A stretch of DNA of 38,490 bases from JBGOUJ01 sp041477005 (GCA_041477005.1 JBGOUJ010000009.1:1-38490), one strand, 5' to 3'. Shown: positions 29,160-37,831, counted from the stretch's first letter. Notes: generated by a model not told the origin, from the sequence alone. Numbers and translations: made by a program.

Positions 29160-32090
29160 ATGACTCGACAATGGACTGTCATCGGCTTGGCGCTGTGCCT
29201 CGCGGCGTCCGCCCGGGGCGACGCGTTGCTGCCCCCGCTCACGCCGGCGCAGATCCAGCAGGCGCGAAAAATCCTCGCCGACTTCAAGGCGAATCCCAAG
29301 GGCCCCTACCTGCAGATCCGGTGGTTCTGCAATGACGGCAGCGTCCACCCGCCCGGAGGGCTGCCTTGCAAGCCGCTAGGCGGCGGCAGCGAACACGGCG
29401 AGCTCAGTCCAGCCTCCCAGCGCCTCGCCGGCTGGAACATCGACGTGGACACCATCCTGGCCCTAATGAGCTTCGACCAGTTCTTCGACGCCAAGCGGGA
29501 CCACCATCGCCTCAAAGAGCTGGTCCTCGCCAAGTACCTGTTCGAGGTGGACCAGGGCTGGATCTACCGCCGGGCGCAATACTATCGCGGCGGACGCCAG
29601 GTCGAGGACGAGGAAAAGGCCGGCCGCCGCCTGCTCGCCCAACTGCTCTCCGACCCCGCCTGGGTCTCGCGGAACTATTTCCTGGCGACCCAGCTCATCC
29701 TCACGGTCCCCCACGGCGCCCCGGACAGCACGGTCTTGAAGATTCGCAACCTGGCCAAGTCGATCGCCGATAAGGATGCCCGCTTCGGTCCCATTCGCTC
29801 CAAGATCCACGCCACGCCCGGCCCCGAGGACCTTCCCGCCATCGAGAAGTTCCTGGCCGAGCGCAATCCCGCCGAGCCGGTCAAGGCGCAATTGGAGGAG
29901 CTGGCCGGCCTGCTGAAGCAGCAAGCCGGCCAGGACCTTGCCAAACAGTTGCCGGCCTTCCAGAAAAAGCTGGCCAACTCGCCGCTCGCCCCCGCCCTCG
30001 CCGATCTCGCCGCCGCTCTCGGAAGCCGGAATGCGGAAACGATCTTTTCCAAGGGCGCCGCGCTCAGCTTCGAAATTCGCCGGCAGGTTTCTTCGAGCTC
30101 CGAAGGCCGCCGCAACGTCGATCTGATGGACCTCGGCGCCCTGGTGCTCGAACGAGGTTTCCAGACCGGGGTCAGCCGCCCGATCGAGGACCCCACGCGC
30201 CGGCGCCTGCTGGCCGACTTGCTCGACAACTATCGCTACGCGGTGGGCGCGGGCCTGCTTTCGACGCGGGAGTTTGACGCCCTGCGCCCCGAGCTCGACA
30301 GCCTGGCGAAGTCCGCCGAGGTCAGCGCCGAAGGCTACTACCAGTCGATCCGCTACCTCAACCGGAGTACCCAGTGGTGCCAGGCTACGGTGGCCGACGA
30401 TTTCGGCCCGCTCGTGCAGCGTCATCAGCAGGTGGAGCCGGCGGCCGCCAGCCTGGTCGATCACCTGATCCGCGGCTCGGCCGCCCTGCCCCTGGCCAAC
30501 CGCCTCGACGTCCTGGTCGCCGACGCCAATCGTGCGGTCGGCATCCGCCACTCGATTCTCGGCGAGAGCTCCGGCCGCGGCATCATCGGCCTGAACCCCG
30601 GCGTCACGCTGGGCCGCCTCGGAATCGTGGAAGCCGGCCAGGAGGACTCGACGCCCATCGACGCGCGCGGCATCTACGTGATCCCCGAGACGGTCGCCGA
30701 GATACAAGCCATGGCCGGCATCCTCACCCTCGACAGCGGCAACGCCCTTTCCCACGCCCAGATCCTGGCGGCGAACCTGGGCATCCCCAACGCCACCGTC
30801 CCTTCCACTCTGCTGCCTCTGCTGCGCCAATACAAAGGGAAGGAGCTGTTCTTCGCCGTCACGCCCCGCCGCGTGGTCGTGCTCAAGGAGCAGGCCAGCC
30901 TCACCGAGGCCGAGCGCAAGATCTGGGCCGACCAGCCCGCCGCCTCCAGGCCGCGCGTCGACCTGAACACCGGCCGTGTCAACCTCGCCGAGCGGCGGAT
31001 TCTGGACCTGAGAGATCTGGGCGTGAAGGATGCCGGCGTGAAGGTTGGCCCCAAAGCCGCCAACCTGGCCCAACTGGCCAGCTACTTCCCCGACCACGTT
31101 TCCCCGGGCCTGGTGGTCCCTTTCGGCATCTATTATGAGCACATCGACCGCGCCCTCGATGGCGGCGGCCCAACGCTGCGGCAGCAGATCTCCGAAGCCT
31201 TCTCCCAGGCCGAGCGCATGCGCGATTCCGGCGCCACGCCCGCCGAGATCGGCCGCTTCATCTATCCCAAGCTGGAGCGCTTCCGCCGCGCGATTCAAGC
31301 CATGCCGCTGTTGCCGGCATTTGAAAAAGAGCTGAGGGAACGGATGCGGGCCAAGTTCGGTGCAGAAGGCGCCTACGGCCTGTTCGTCCGCAGCGACACC
31401 AACGCCGAAGACCTGCCGCAATTCACCGGCGCCGGCCTCAATCTGACCGTGCCCAATCAGGTCGGCACAGCCAAGGTCATCCAGGCGATCAAAGACGTTT
31501 GGGCCTCTCCGTTCACCGAGCGCGCCTACGATTGGCGCAGCCGCATCCTCAAATCGAGCGAGCACGTCTATCCCTCGGTGGTCCTGCTGCGGACCGTGCC
31601 TTCCGACAAATCCGGCGTGATCGGCACCATGAATCTCGAGACCGGCAACACCAACGAGATCACCGTCAACTGCAGCGAGGGCATCAGCGCCGTCGTCGAC
31701 GGCGGCGTGGCCGAGTCGCTGCTTCTGAAGCCGAACGGCGAGGTGCGGCTGCTCGACCAGGCCCGCTCGCCATATAAAAAGGTCGCGCTGCCGGCCGGCG
31801 ACCTGGAAAATCAGCCCGCGAGCGGCGATGACTACGTCCTCCAGCCCGACGAGATCACCCAGCTCCGCCGGATGGTGGCCGAGATAAAGGCCCGCTATCC
31901 GGTCGCCCGCAACGAAGCCGGCCAGCCGCTCCCCTGGGACATCGAGTTCGGCTTCGAGAAGGGCCAGTTCCGTCTCTTCCAGATCCGCCCCCTCGTCCGC
32001 TATCAGGAAATCAAGACGCTCGAAGCCCTAACCAAGTTGGAAGCCGGCGCCGAAACCAAGGGCGCCGTCCGTCTCGACGAACGGCCATGA
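29160..32090 (+). CDS. Exported PEP/pyruvate-dikinase-like protein with glucan-water-dikinase domain order
   Basis: A 976-residue protein with a signal peptide (TVIGLALCLAASARG, residues 6-20). Residues about 20-470 are an unrecognised helical region. A phosphohistidine swivel domain follows (about 480-600) with LDSGNALSHAQILAANLGIP and H532 where PEP synthase has GGxTSHAAI. The C-terminal PPDK/PEPS ATP-binding domain (628-950) shows VGPKAANLAQL, LFVRSDTNAEDLPQFTGAG (about 741-759), WASPFTERAYDWRS, GVIGTMNLETGN and WDIEFGFEKGQFRLFQIRPL. This order (His domain before ATP domain, no PEP barrel) is that of alpha-glucan water dikinases, not PEP synthase. Export of an ATP-dependent dikinase is odd. 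No Shine-Dalgarno precedes the ATG; an AT-rich CATATTAAA lies directly before it. It is coupled to the following hydrolase (ATGA). Confidence 0.85.
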   Translation: MTRQWTVIGLALCLAASARGDALLPPLTPAQIQQARKILADFKANPKGPYLQIRWFCNDGSVHPPGGLPCKPLGGGSEHGELSPASQRLAGWNIDVDTILALMSFDQFFDAKRDHHRLKELVLAKYLFEVDQGWIYRRAQYYRGGRQVEDEEKAGRRLLAQLLSDPAWVSRNYFLATQLILTVPHGAPDSTVLKIRNLAKSIADKDARFGPIRSKIHATPGPEDLPAIEKFLAERNPAEPVKAQLEELAGLLKQQAGQDLAKQLPAFQKKLANSPLAPALADLAAALGSRNAETIFSKGAALSFEIRRQVSSSSEGRRNVDLMDLGALVLERGFQTGVSRPIEDPTRRRLLADLLDNYRYAVGAGLLSTREFDALRPELDSLAKSAEVSAEGYYQSIRYLNRSTQWCQATVADDFGPLVQRHQQVEPAAASLVDHLIRGSAALPLANRLDVLVADANRAVGIRHSILGESSGRGIIGLNPGVTLGRLGIVEAGQEDSTPIDARGIYVIPETVAEIQAMAGILTLDSGNALSHAQILAANLGIPNATVPSTLLPLLRQYKGKELFFAVTPRRVVVLKEQASLTEAERKIWADQPAASRPRVDLNTGRVNLAERRILDLRDLGVKDAGVKVGPKAANLAQLASYFPDHVSPGLVVPFGIYYEHIDRALDGGGPTLRQQISEAFSQAERMRDSGATPAEIGRFIYPKLERFRRAIQAMPLLPAFEKELRERMRAKFGAEGAYGLFVRSDTNAEDLPQFTGAGLNLTVPNQVGTAKVIQAIKDVWASPFTERAYDWRSRILKSSEHVYPSVVLLRTVPSDKSGVIGTMNLETGNTNEITVNCSEGISAVVDGGVAESLLLKPNGEVRLLDQARSPYKKVALPAGDLENQPASGDDYVLQPDEITQLRRMVAEIKARYPVARNEAGQPLPWDIEFGFEKGQFRLFQIRPLVRYQEIKTLEALTKLEAGAETKGAVRLDERP

Positions 32091-33349
32091 CCGAGCCTGA
32101 AAGTCCCCGCCGCTGGATCGCGACTCTCGCTTTCCTCTTAGCATCCGTTTCCCTCCATGCCTATCCCCTCGACGGCGCTGCCAAGACCGGCATTCGCCGC
32201 CTCATCGGCTACCGACTGGCCCACGAGGGCAAAGTCAAGGGCGGGAGCAAGCTGCTGCCGGGAGCGCTGCTCACGAGCGACCAGATCGTCCTGTGGCTCC
32301 AGGGCGCCAATGATTCCCTCGACATCAATGCCGGCACGCCCCACGACCCGTACTTGCAATCCGGCCTGGAAAAGATCTTCGGCGGCCGCGACCCCTCTTA
32401 CGCCGTCGCCTTGCTCGACATCAGCGACCCTCGCCGCCCGCTCTACGGCTCGCTCCGCGCCGATCAAAAGCTGATTCCCGGCAGCGTCGGCAAGCTTCTG
32501 GTCATCACCGGCCTGTTCGGCGCCCTGGCCCGCGCTTACCCTTCGAGCACCGAGGCCCGCGAAAAGGTCCTCCGCGAGACCATCGTCACCGCCGACGGCT
32601 TCATCTTCCGCGACGGCAAGACGGTGCCCATCTATAACGAGGGCGATCCGGCCGTCGGCCACCGCACGTTTGTGCTCGGCGACAAGTTCAGCTTGTGGGA
32701 ATATGCGGACCACATGCTTTCCCAGAGCTCCAACGCCGCCGGCTCGATTGTTTGGAAGCAGACGATGCTGCTGCGGCAATTCGGGACTCGTTATCCGCTG
32801 CCCAAGGAGGAAGAAACGGCCTTCTTGCGCAATACACCGAAGCCCGAGCTCTCGAAATTGGCCCTCGAATCCCTCGAAGCCCCGGAGGTCGCGGCCGGCC
32901 TCGACCCCGCGCGCTTCCGCCTCGGCACCTTCTTCACCAGGAACGCCTCGGCGGCGATCCCCGGCACGGCCAGCTACGGCTGCCCCAGCGAGCTGCTCCG
33001 CTGGCTCGTCAAAATGGAGCAAGGCAAACTCGTCGACGCCTGGTCGAGCCTGGAGATCAAGAAGCTTCTCTATTTCGTCCGCCCCCGCTACCGCTACGCC
33101 TCATGTCCGGCGCTCAACAAGGCGGCCGTCTTCTTCAAGTCCGGTTCTTTGTTCGAGTGCAGCCCCGGCGCGCGGTGCGGCCAATACAAGGGCGACCAAA
33201 TGAACCTGATGCACTCCGTGGCAGTGGTGGAATCGGGGAAAAAGGTCTACCTGGTGGCCATCATGTCCAACGTGCTAAAGATAAACTCCGCCGTCGAACA
33301 CCAGACGATCGCCGGGGAAATCGAGAAGTGGATCCAAGCCCGCCCTTAG
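32087..33349 (+). CDS. Exported serine hydrolase of beta-lactamase/PBP fold
   Basis: A 420-residue protein with a signal peptide (IATLAFLLASVSLHA, residues 11-25). It keeps all three penicillin-recognising enzyme motifs: S133-V-G-K136 (SxxK), S214-S-N216 (SxN) and K351-S-G353 (KSG). The pattern fits a class A beta-lactamase-like acyl-serine hydrolase, though the N-terminal 130 residues (containing SDQIVLWLQGANDSLDINAG) are longer than usual. The substrate is unknown: cell-wall peptide, beta-lactam or another ester/amide. Its ATG overlaps the dikinase stop (32087-32090), so the two exported proteins are produced together. A convergent second hydrolase of the same fold lies beyond an inverted repeat. 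Confidence 0.87.
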   Translation: MTEPESPRRWIATLAFLLASVSLHAYPLDGAAKTGIRRLIGYRLAHEGKVKGGSKLLPGALLTSDQIVLWLQGANDSLDINAGTPHDPYLQSGLEKIFGGRDPSYAVALLDISDPRRPLYGSLRADQKLIPGSVGKLLVITGLFGALARAYPSSTEAREKVLRETIVTADGFIFRDGKTVPIYNEGDPAVGHRTFVLGDKFSLWEYADHMLSQSSNAAGSIVWKQTMLLRQFGTRYPLPKEEETAFLRNTPKPELSKLALESLEAPEVAAGLDPARFRLGTFFTRNASAAIPGTASYGCPSELLRWLVKMEQGKLVDAWSSLEIKKLLYFVRPRYRYASCPALNKAAVFFKSGSLFECSPGARCGQYKGDQMNLMHSVAVVESGKKVYLVAIMSNVLKINSAVEHQTIAGEIEKWIQARP

Positions 33350-33370
33350 GAACTTGAACCCAGAGATGGA

Positions 33371-33427
33371 CACAGATAAACACGGATAACCCTTCCGGAA
33401 TCTGTGTTCATCTGTGTTTATCTGTGG
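33371..33427. repeat. Intergenic inverted repeat (CACAGATAAACAC type)
   Basis: CACAGATAAACACGGAT (33371-33387) and ATCTGTGTTTATCTGTG (33410-33426) form near-perfect arms (16 of 17) around a 22-base loop region. A further ATCTGTG-like unit lies between them. It lies between the convergent ends of the two serine hydrolase genes, where it could act as a two-way terminator. The CACAGATAAACACAGAT wording resembles a repeat scattered through many environmental genomes (from memory). Confidence 0.7.
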
Positions 33428-33429
33428 TT

Positions 33430-34290
33430 TCAGTCGGCCCCGCTGCAGATCAGGTCATCCATCTTCACGATCAGCTTGGGGAAAACTTCACCGCCGCGAG
33501 CATCCTCCATCAGGGCCACGGCGATGTATTTCTTGCCGTCGTGCTCGACCAGGGCGGCGTCGGAGTGCCAGATTTGCCAGGTGCCCGACTTGCGATAAAT
33601 CTCGCAGCCCGGCTTGGCCGCCTCCAGGCCCTTGACGAACTTGTGGTGAATGCCCGGCTTGGAAAGGATCTCTTTAATCTCGGCGCTGTACTCGGGGCTC
33701 ACCAACTGGCCCTTCTCCAGCATCATGAAGAAGCGGGCGACCTGAAAGCTGGTGGCGCCGTGGGAAATGTGATGCAGCGGGTCGCGCTGCCAGTAATCGT
33801 TGGGGCCGCCGTAGGCCTTGCCGAGCCACAGGCCGCCGTTTTGCTGCGGATCGTAGAAGCGGTACTTGGGGCTGGTGAGAACCTCGGCGATGTAATCGAA
33901 GCCGACTTTGTGAATGGCCTGCGAGGCGGCGATGTTGCTGGAGAACCGGACCATGCTCGTGAACATCTCTTTGATGGCCGGCGTGTACTCCATCAGCCCC
34001 GCCCGGATCCGCTCAAAGCCCGCCACCAGCACCGCGATCTTTGGCAGGCTGGCCGCATACATCATCTGGCGGTCGTTCAGCCCGGCGTAACGCGGGCGCT
34101 GGGCATCGGTAACGTCCACCAGCGACATCGCCAACCGCCCCTCCTGCAAAGGCCGCGTCAAGTTCAGATTCTTGACTGTAGCTTCGAGTGACCGCTGCAG
34201 CCCCGGATCGGGCGGCAAAGGCGGGTCCGCGGCGGCCAGAGGCCGGCACAGAACCAGGACACCCAAAATGGCGAAGGTTCGCAACATCAT
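33430..34290 (-). CDS. Exported class A beta-lactamase-like serine hydrolase
   Basis: A 286-residue protein with a signal peptide (LRTFAILGVLVLCRPLAA, residues 3-20). The catalytic set is S81-L-P-K84, S117-S-N119 and K234-S-G-T237. KSGTW and the compact size are close to class A beta-lactamases, but the omega-loop Glu motif ExxLN is not obvious, so it may be a DD-peptidase-like or other hydrolase. The ATG at 34290 is preferred over a TTG at 34305; an adjacent ATG at 34287 is also possible. It is convergent with the hydrolase of the dikinase operon and shares only the fold and motifs, with low overall similarity. Confidence 0.87.
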   Translation of the reverse strand: MMLRTFAILGVLVLCRPLAAADPPLPPDPGLQRSLEATVKNLNLTRPLQEGRLAMSLVDVTDAQRPRYAGLNDRQMMYAASLPKIAVLVAGFERIRAGLMEYTPAIKEMFTSMVRFSSNIAASQAIHKVGFDYIAEVLTSPKYRFYDPQQNGGLWLGKAYGGPNDYWQRDPLHHISHGATSFQVARFFMMLEKGQLVSPEYSAEIKEILSKPGIHHKFVKGLEAAKPGCEIYRKSGTWQIWHSDAALVEHDGKKYIAVALMEDARGGEVFPKLIVKMDDLICSGAD

Positions 34291-34491
34291 TCCAGACAGG
34301 CGCAATCATAGCATCTAATCGGCGGTTCTGACTACTTTATTGAGCGGCCGGCGGTGGGGCGCCACCCATCTCCCGGCTGGCCCCCGGTTCTCAGACAACC
34401 CGCGGATGTCATAACCGTGCAGGTGTAAACCATTGATTATACGATGCTTCTTCGTGTCTTTAGCTTGCCGGGCGGCCGCCCGCGATTGGCA

Positions 34492-34601
34492 CTCGCGGCT
34501 TCCAGCAGCGGTGGTCTGGTCCGGCCCCGGGTCGATTTATCGCTTCGCCTACGCCACGCCCACGGCTCGCGGCTTCCAGCAGCGGGTGGCCTGGTCCGGC
34601 C
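34492..34601 (+). repeat. Direct repeat pair of about 36 bases
   Basis: CTCGCGGCTTCCAGCAGCG followed by GTGGTCTGGTCCGGCCC (34492-34527) recurs with a few changes as CTCGCGGCTTCCAGCAGCG and GGTGGCCTGGTCCGGCCC (34566-34602). The first 19 bases are identical. It sits in the 712-base gene-poor stretch 34291-35002, which otherwise holds only the remnant that follows. Confidence 0.6.
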
Positions 34602-34620
34602 CTGGCCAGGCGGCTAAAGG

Positions 34621-34910
34621 ATGAAACGGCCGGCGGCGAGGCATCCCAATCCCCCAGGCTCTCTCCCTTCCGGCTCGACCGCCCAGAGTGTCTGCTACTG
34701 GGCGCCGTCTTGGCGCGGACGTTCCTGACGTATGCCTACGCTTTGAGCGGGTAATTCTTCTATGACGACACGTTTCAGGTTGTGAGAAACCCCACGCTCG
34801 ATTCCCTGGCCAACATACCTGGCATGTTTGCTCAGGGGGTCTGGCAGTTTTTCAGCGATGGAGGAAACCGCGTGCAGGGCGCCCATTACCGCCCCACCTC
34901 GTCCGGTTGT
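34621..34910 (+). pseudogene. N-terminal remnant of a polytopic membrane protein (TPR/glycosyltransferase-39-like)
   Basis: From 34683 one frame reads ECLLLGAVLARTFLTYAYAL, then SG, a TAA stop (34752-34754), and in the same frame FFYDDTFQVVRNPTLDSLAN, IPGMFAQGVWQFF and GAHYRP. This resembles the start of acidobacterial TPR-containing or dolichyl-mannosyltransferase-like membrane proteins: a first membrane helix, then G-x-VYDDxxQIVxNPxxxS and YYRPL. An ATG at 34621 (MKRPAARHPNPPG) lies in another frame, so a frameshift, a nonsense codon and loss of all downstream sequence are all evident. Similarity ends near 34905. Confidence 0.5.
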
Positions 34911-35002
34911 AGCCGCCCAGGAGTCCAGAATGGAAGTCCCGGCTTAACGGTAATTCAGCGGACCGCCGGCGGAAGCTCATCGGCTGCCGCGCTCGCTTTG
35001 AC

Positions 35003-36622
35003 TCACTGGCTCAATCGCAGGACCGAAGAGGCGATAATCGTAAACGCCTCACCCAGTTGGGTGCTGCTCGGCGCGTATGCGTACAAGCCCCGCGGCCGGT
35101 TGGGATCGTAGATAGCGTTGGTCACCGGATTACCCTTGGAATCGATGCCCGTCGGTACGTTGGCCAGTCGCATCAGGAACTCCGCGTCAGCACCATACTT
35201 GTCATTTCCACCGAGACCGATGGTGTAGATGGCCGGGCCGTAAGTCACATCGCTCCTGATCTTGGTTCCCTGGTCGTCAGCGGCATTGAAAGACGCATTT
35301 GTCAGCGCGCTCGGCGAATCGGACCGGAGCCGGCCGGCATAGGGACCGCTCGTGAAGTAATCATTGCCCCCATAGCCGCCGGTTTGTTCCACGAAGTTCG
35401 TCTTGTAACCAATGGTGGCATTCCCATAGATGTCCTGGGCAGGGATGTACGCGACGTCGCGTCGCTCCTCTGCTGCTGTACTCGCAAAGGAACAACCGCT
35501 GGACGCGGCAACAATCGAGTTCTGGTTGCTAATATAGTAAAATACGCCCGCGACCGTTCCGGTCGAAGCCGGCCCTCCGTTCCATTCGGCAATCACGCCA
35601 CGCATGGTATTGTCCGCGGCCCCCGCTCCCGGATCCCCCGCCTTAAACGGGTTCCATAGCGGACTCGTGTACGTCCGGCCGGCGCTGTCTTTGCAGGCGC
35701 TGGGCGGCATGCTATACAGCGTGGATGTGGAACCGTAGGAACCGTAACCGTCTCCGTAGCGTGTGTCAGTCTTCATCTTGACCGGATAGTCCGCCGTGAC
35801 GCCATTCGGCTGCCCGTCGGTGAAGAGAACAATCACGTTCAGCGCAGAAGGCTCGTTGATCGTCTTTAGCTGCTGATACGCCTGATTCAGGGCGTTGGCC
35901 GTCCCAGTGTTGCCGCCGCAACTGATGTTCTTGATGGCGTTCTTTGCAGCCGGATTGAAGTTCTGAGAGGGCGCAAAGTCCAGCTTGTACGAGGCATCGA
36001 AGCTGATGACGCCGACCCTGTCTCGAGTGTTTGAAAAATAGTCTACGAAACTCGACGCTGCCGTTTTCATCACGTCGCAGGAATTCTGGCCGGTGCCCGC
36101 CTGAACGGTATTCATCGAAGAGGACTGATCGAGGACTAATATCAGGTTGATGTCGCGGCGCGCCGCCTGGCTCCGGGCGGTTACGGGTATGGTTGTGTAA
36201 TTCAACAGACGCATGAAGTAGACCGGAGCGTTTGTCTGTGCGTTTGCCGTCACATAGAGCGTATTCAGCGTGGATGGCGTGGCGCCTTGAGTCAGGCTGA
36301 CGTCCACGCTGCTACTGGTCGTGCCTAAATAATCGGCAGGGAAATTTGCGTTGAAGAAGGCCTTGCCCCGTGTGACCGCATCGCCGTTCTGCTGGCCAAC
36401 TGTCAGGCTCAGATTCAAGGACCGCGCCGCCGCTAAAGACGCGGCATCGGCCGCCGCCCCCAACTTCGCTCGCACGAGATATAACAGTCCGGCATCGACC
36501 GCCAGACCGATTATAATCAGCCCGAAGGCGAGAAAAACGGTGGCGACCAGCGCAATCGCTCCGTTGTTGCCTCTTTGAAACAGCCTGCCGCGTCGTTGCT
36601 TCAGGTGACGGTTCGGGTTCAT
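35003..36622 (-). CDS. TadG-like pilus protein with von Willebrand A domain
   Basis: A 539-residue protein anchored by one N-terminal transmembrane helix (GAIALVATVFLAFGLIIIGL, residues 21-40) within the Tad_N/DUF2134-like segment that continues AVDAGLLYLVRAKLGAAADA. A vWA domain starts near 158 with the metal-adhesion motif DQSSS (D165) in LILVLDQSSSMN, then VGVISFDAS and VIVLFTDGQPNG. The extracellular part is long and rich in Gly, Ser, Asn and Tyr. Tad-locus TadG proteins function in assembly or adhesion of Flp pili. It is third in a leftward TadE-TadE-TadG operon, 21 bases after the second TadE. No CpaB, CpaC, CpaF or TadB/C genes lie in the window. Confidence 0.9.
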   Translation of the reverse strand: MNPNRHLKQRRGRLFQRGNNGAIALVATVFLAFGLIIIGLAVDAGLLYLVRAKLGAAADAASLAAARSLNLSLTVGQQNGDAVTRGKAFFNANFPADYLGTTSSSVDVSLTQGATPSTLNTLYVTANAQTNAPVYFMRLLNYTTIPVTARSQAARRDINLILVLDQSSSMNTVQAGTGQNSCDVMKTAASSFVDYFSNTRDRVGVISFDASYKLDFAPSQNFNPAAKNAIKNISCGGNTGTANALNQAYQQLKTINEPSALNVIVLFTDGQPNGVTADYPVKMKTDTRYGDGYGSYGSTSTLYSMPPSACKDSAGRTYTSPLWNPFKAGDPGAGAADNTMRGVIAEWNGGPASTGTVAGVFYYISNQNSIVAASSGCSFASTAAEERRDVAYIPAQDIYGNATIGYKTNFVEQTGGYGGNDYFTSGPYAGRLRSDSPSALTNASFNAADDQGTKIRSDVTYGPAIYTIGLGGNDKYGADAEFLMRLANVPTGIDSKGNPVTNAIYDPNRPRGLYAYAPSSTQLGEAFTIIASSVLRLSQ

Positions 36623-36643
36623 AAGGTTTCCTTCCGGGTACGC

Positions 36644-37309
36644 TCAGAAAAGGTTGTATGTGCCCGTGCCCTTGAGCCCCGCGGTACTGCTCAAGCTCTT
36701 AGCGAAGGCGGCCATCTCGGGCATGGCGAAATACGTTTCCGTGGCATACGTATACTGTCCTCGGGCGAGGTTGAGATCATTGAGTACAACGGCTGAATTG
36801 ACCAGAGCGCTCCCGGATCTCGTGTAGTCCGAAGGCTTGATGCGGCCATCCGGTTGCACAATGCTGGCGCTTGGCGTTCCAAACGCGCTCGACCGCAGCG
36901 TGGCGTTTCCAATGACGATACGTTTCATGAAAACGTGCTGGTCATAATTCGGGCAGCCGGTGCTGCTCGTAAAGCCACCTGCAAGGCATTCGTTGAGGCC
37001 CACATGGATGATTTGAGACAGAATCACCACGCCCTGGCCGTTCGGGTCGATGGTGCCGATCGAGTCTTTGGCGAGACCCATCCCGGCGGCAAGTCGCCCG
37101 ACGATCGTTTGGTTGCTCGGTTGTGAGAAATCGATATTGTCGGAAAACATGTGCGCCGCATCGCGGCAGACCTGCGCGTTCTGATGAGCGCGCGCGAAGA
37201 AAAGCCCGAGGGTAAAAGCTCCCAGTAGAAGAGGAATGAGGAATGATCCAATTAACGCAAACTCCAGAATGGCATTCCCTTTTTCCCCTCGTTTTGTTCC
37301 GATTTGCAT
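36644..37309 (-). CDS. TadE-family pilus assembly protein (longer copy)
   Basis: A 221-residue minor pseudopilin. It starts MQIGTKRGEKGNAILEFALI, then GSFLIPLLLGAFTLGLFF: a short basic leader, then G-N-A-I-L-E-F-A, matching the TadE prepilin-peptidase style site and hydrophobic stalk. The rest is a soluble extracytoplasmic domain rich in beta-forming residues, with two Cys in NECLAGGFTSSTGCPNYD that may form a disulphide. It lies between the shorter TadE and TadG with about 21-base gaps, so all three are probably one transcript. Confidence 0.88.
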   Translation of the reverse strand: MQIGTKRGEKGNAILEFALIGSFLIPLLLGAFTLGLFFARAHQNAQVCRDAAHMFSDNIDFSQPSNQTIVGRLAAGMGLAKDSIGTIDPNGQGVVILSQIIHVGLNECLAGGFTSSTGCPNYDQHVFMKRIVIGNATLRSSAFGTPSASIVQPDGRIKPSDYTRSGSALVNSAVVLNDLNLARGQYTYATETYFAMPEMAAFAKSLSSTAGLKGTGTYNLF

Positions 37310-37330
37310 AGTTGGTCTCCGCTGGTATGC

Positions 37331-37831
37331 CTAGCGACACGGCGGGCTGGACCCGCCCGGCAAGCCTCCCAGCCGGTCGGACGAGTAAGCCACGACGTTC
37401 AGAGGCTTAACCAGCCCGGTGAGGTTGGTAATCCAATTCCATTGGTAGCCTGCGGTGGTTACCTCCACCACGTTGAGGGGCTGATTCGCGGTGGCGCCTT
37501 TCACCGGCGTGCCGAGGTTGGAAGGATCATAATAGTTGACCTGGATCGCCGGGTTGGGCGTACTCTGGTTGCCGAGAAAACCCAGGGCGAAGTCCTGTAC
37601 AACCAGCCGAATGGAATCGTCCTGGCAGAAGCCGGGTTTGGTCCGGAAGGTGACGGCATAGCGGACCCCTTCCCTGGTCGCGTTCTGAAAGGTGTTTTTC
37701 AGGAAAATCACCATGCAGAAATCGACGCTGCCGCAGACCAGTGCAAGTAGGGGCAGCAACACAAAGGCCGTCTCAACCATGGCGTTGCCTCGGCGAGGCC
37801 GGTCGTTGATCCGACGTGATCCAAGCTTCAT
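37331..37831 (-). CDS. TadE-family pilus assembly protein (shorter copy)
   Basis: A 166-residue minor pseudopilin, first of the TadE-TadE-TadG operon. The leader RRINDRPRRGNAMVETAFVL, then LPLLALVCGSVDFCMVIFLK, contains the RGNAMVE processing-type motif with Glu at the fifth position of the stalk, followed by NTFQNATREGVRYAV, highly typical of TadE. The C-terminal half is extracytoplasmic. The ATG is at 37829-37831, with GGACGAG about ten bases upstream. The promoter would lie in the gene-free stretch to the right. Confidence 0.9.
   Translation of the reverse strand: MKLGSRRINDRPRRGNAMVETAFVLLPLLALVCGSVDFCMVIFLKNTFQNATREGVRYAVTFRTKPGFCQDDSIRLVVQDFALGFLGNQSTPNPAIQVNYYDPSNLGTPVKGATANQPLNVVEVTTAGYQWNWITNLTGLVKPLNVVAYSSDRLGGLPGGSSPPCR

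Noticed and set aside
29463..31565. A 700-codon open frame on the minus strand across the dikinase gene
   Set aside because: Antisense to a gene with clear domains; composition rich in Gly, Ala, Val and Asp/Glu typical of GC-rich shadow frames, no family motifs.
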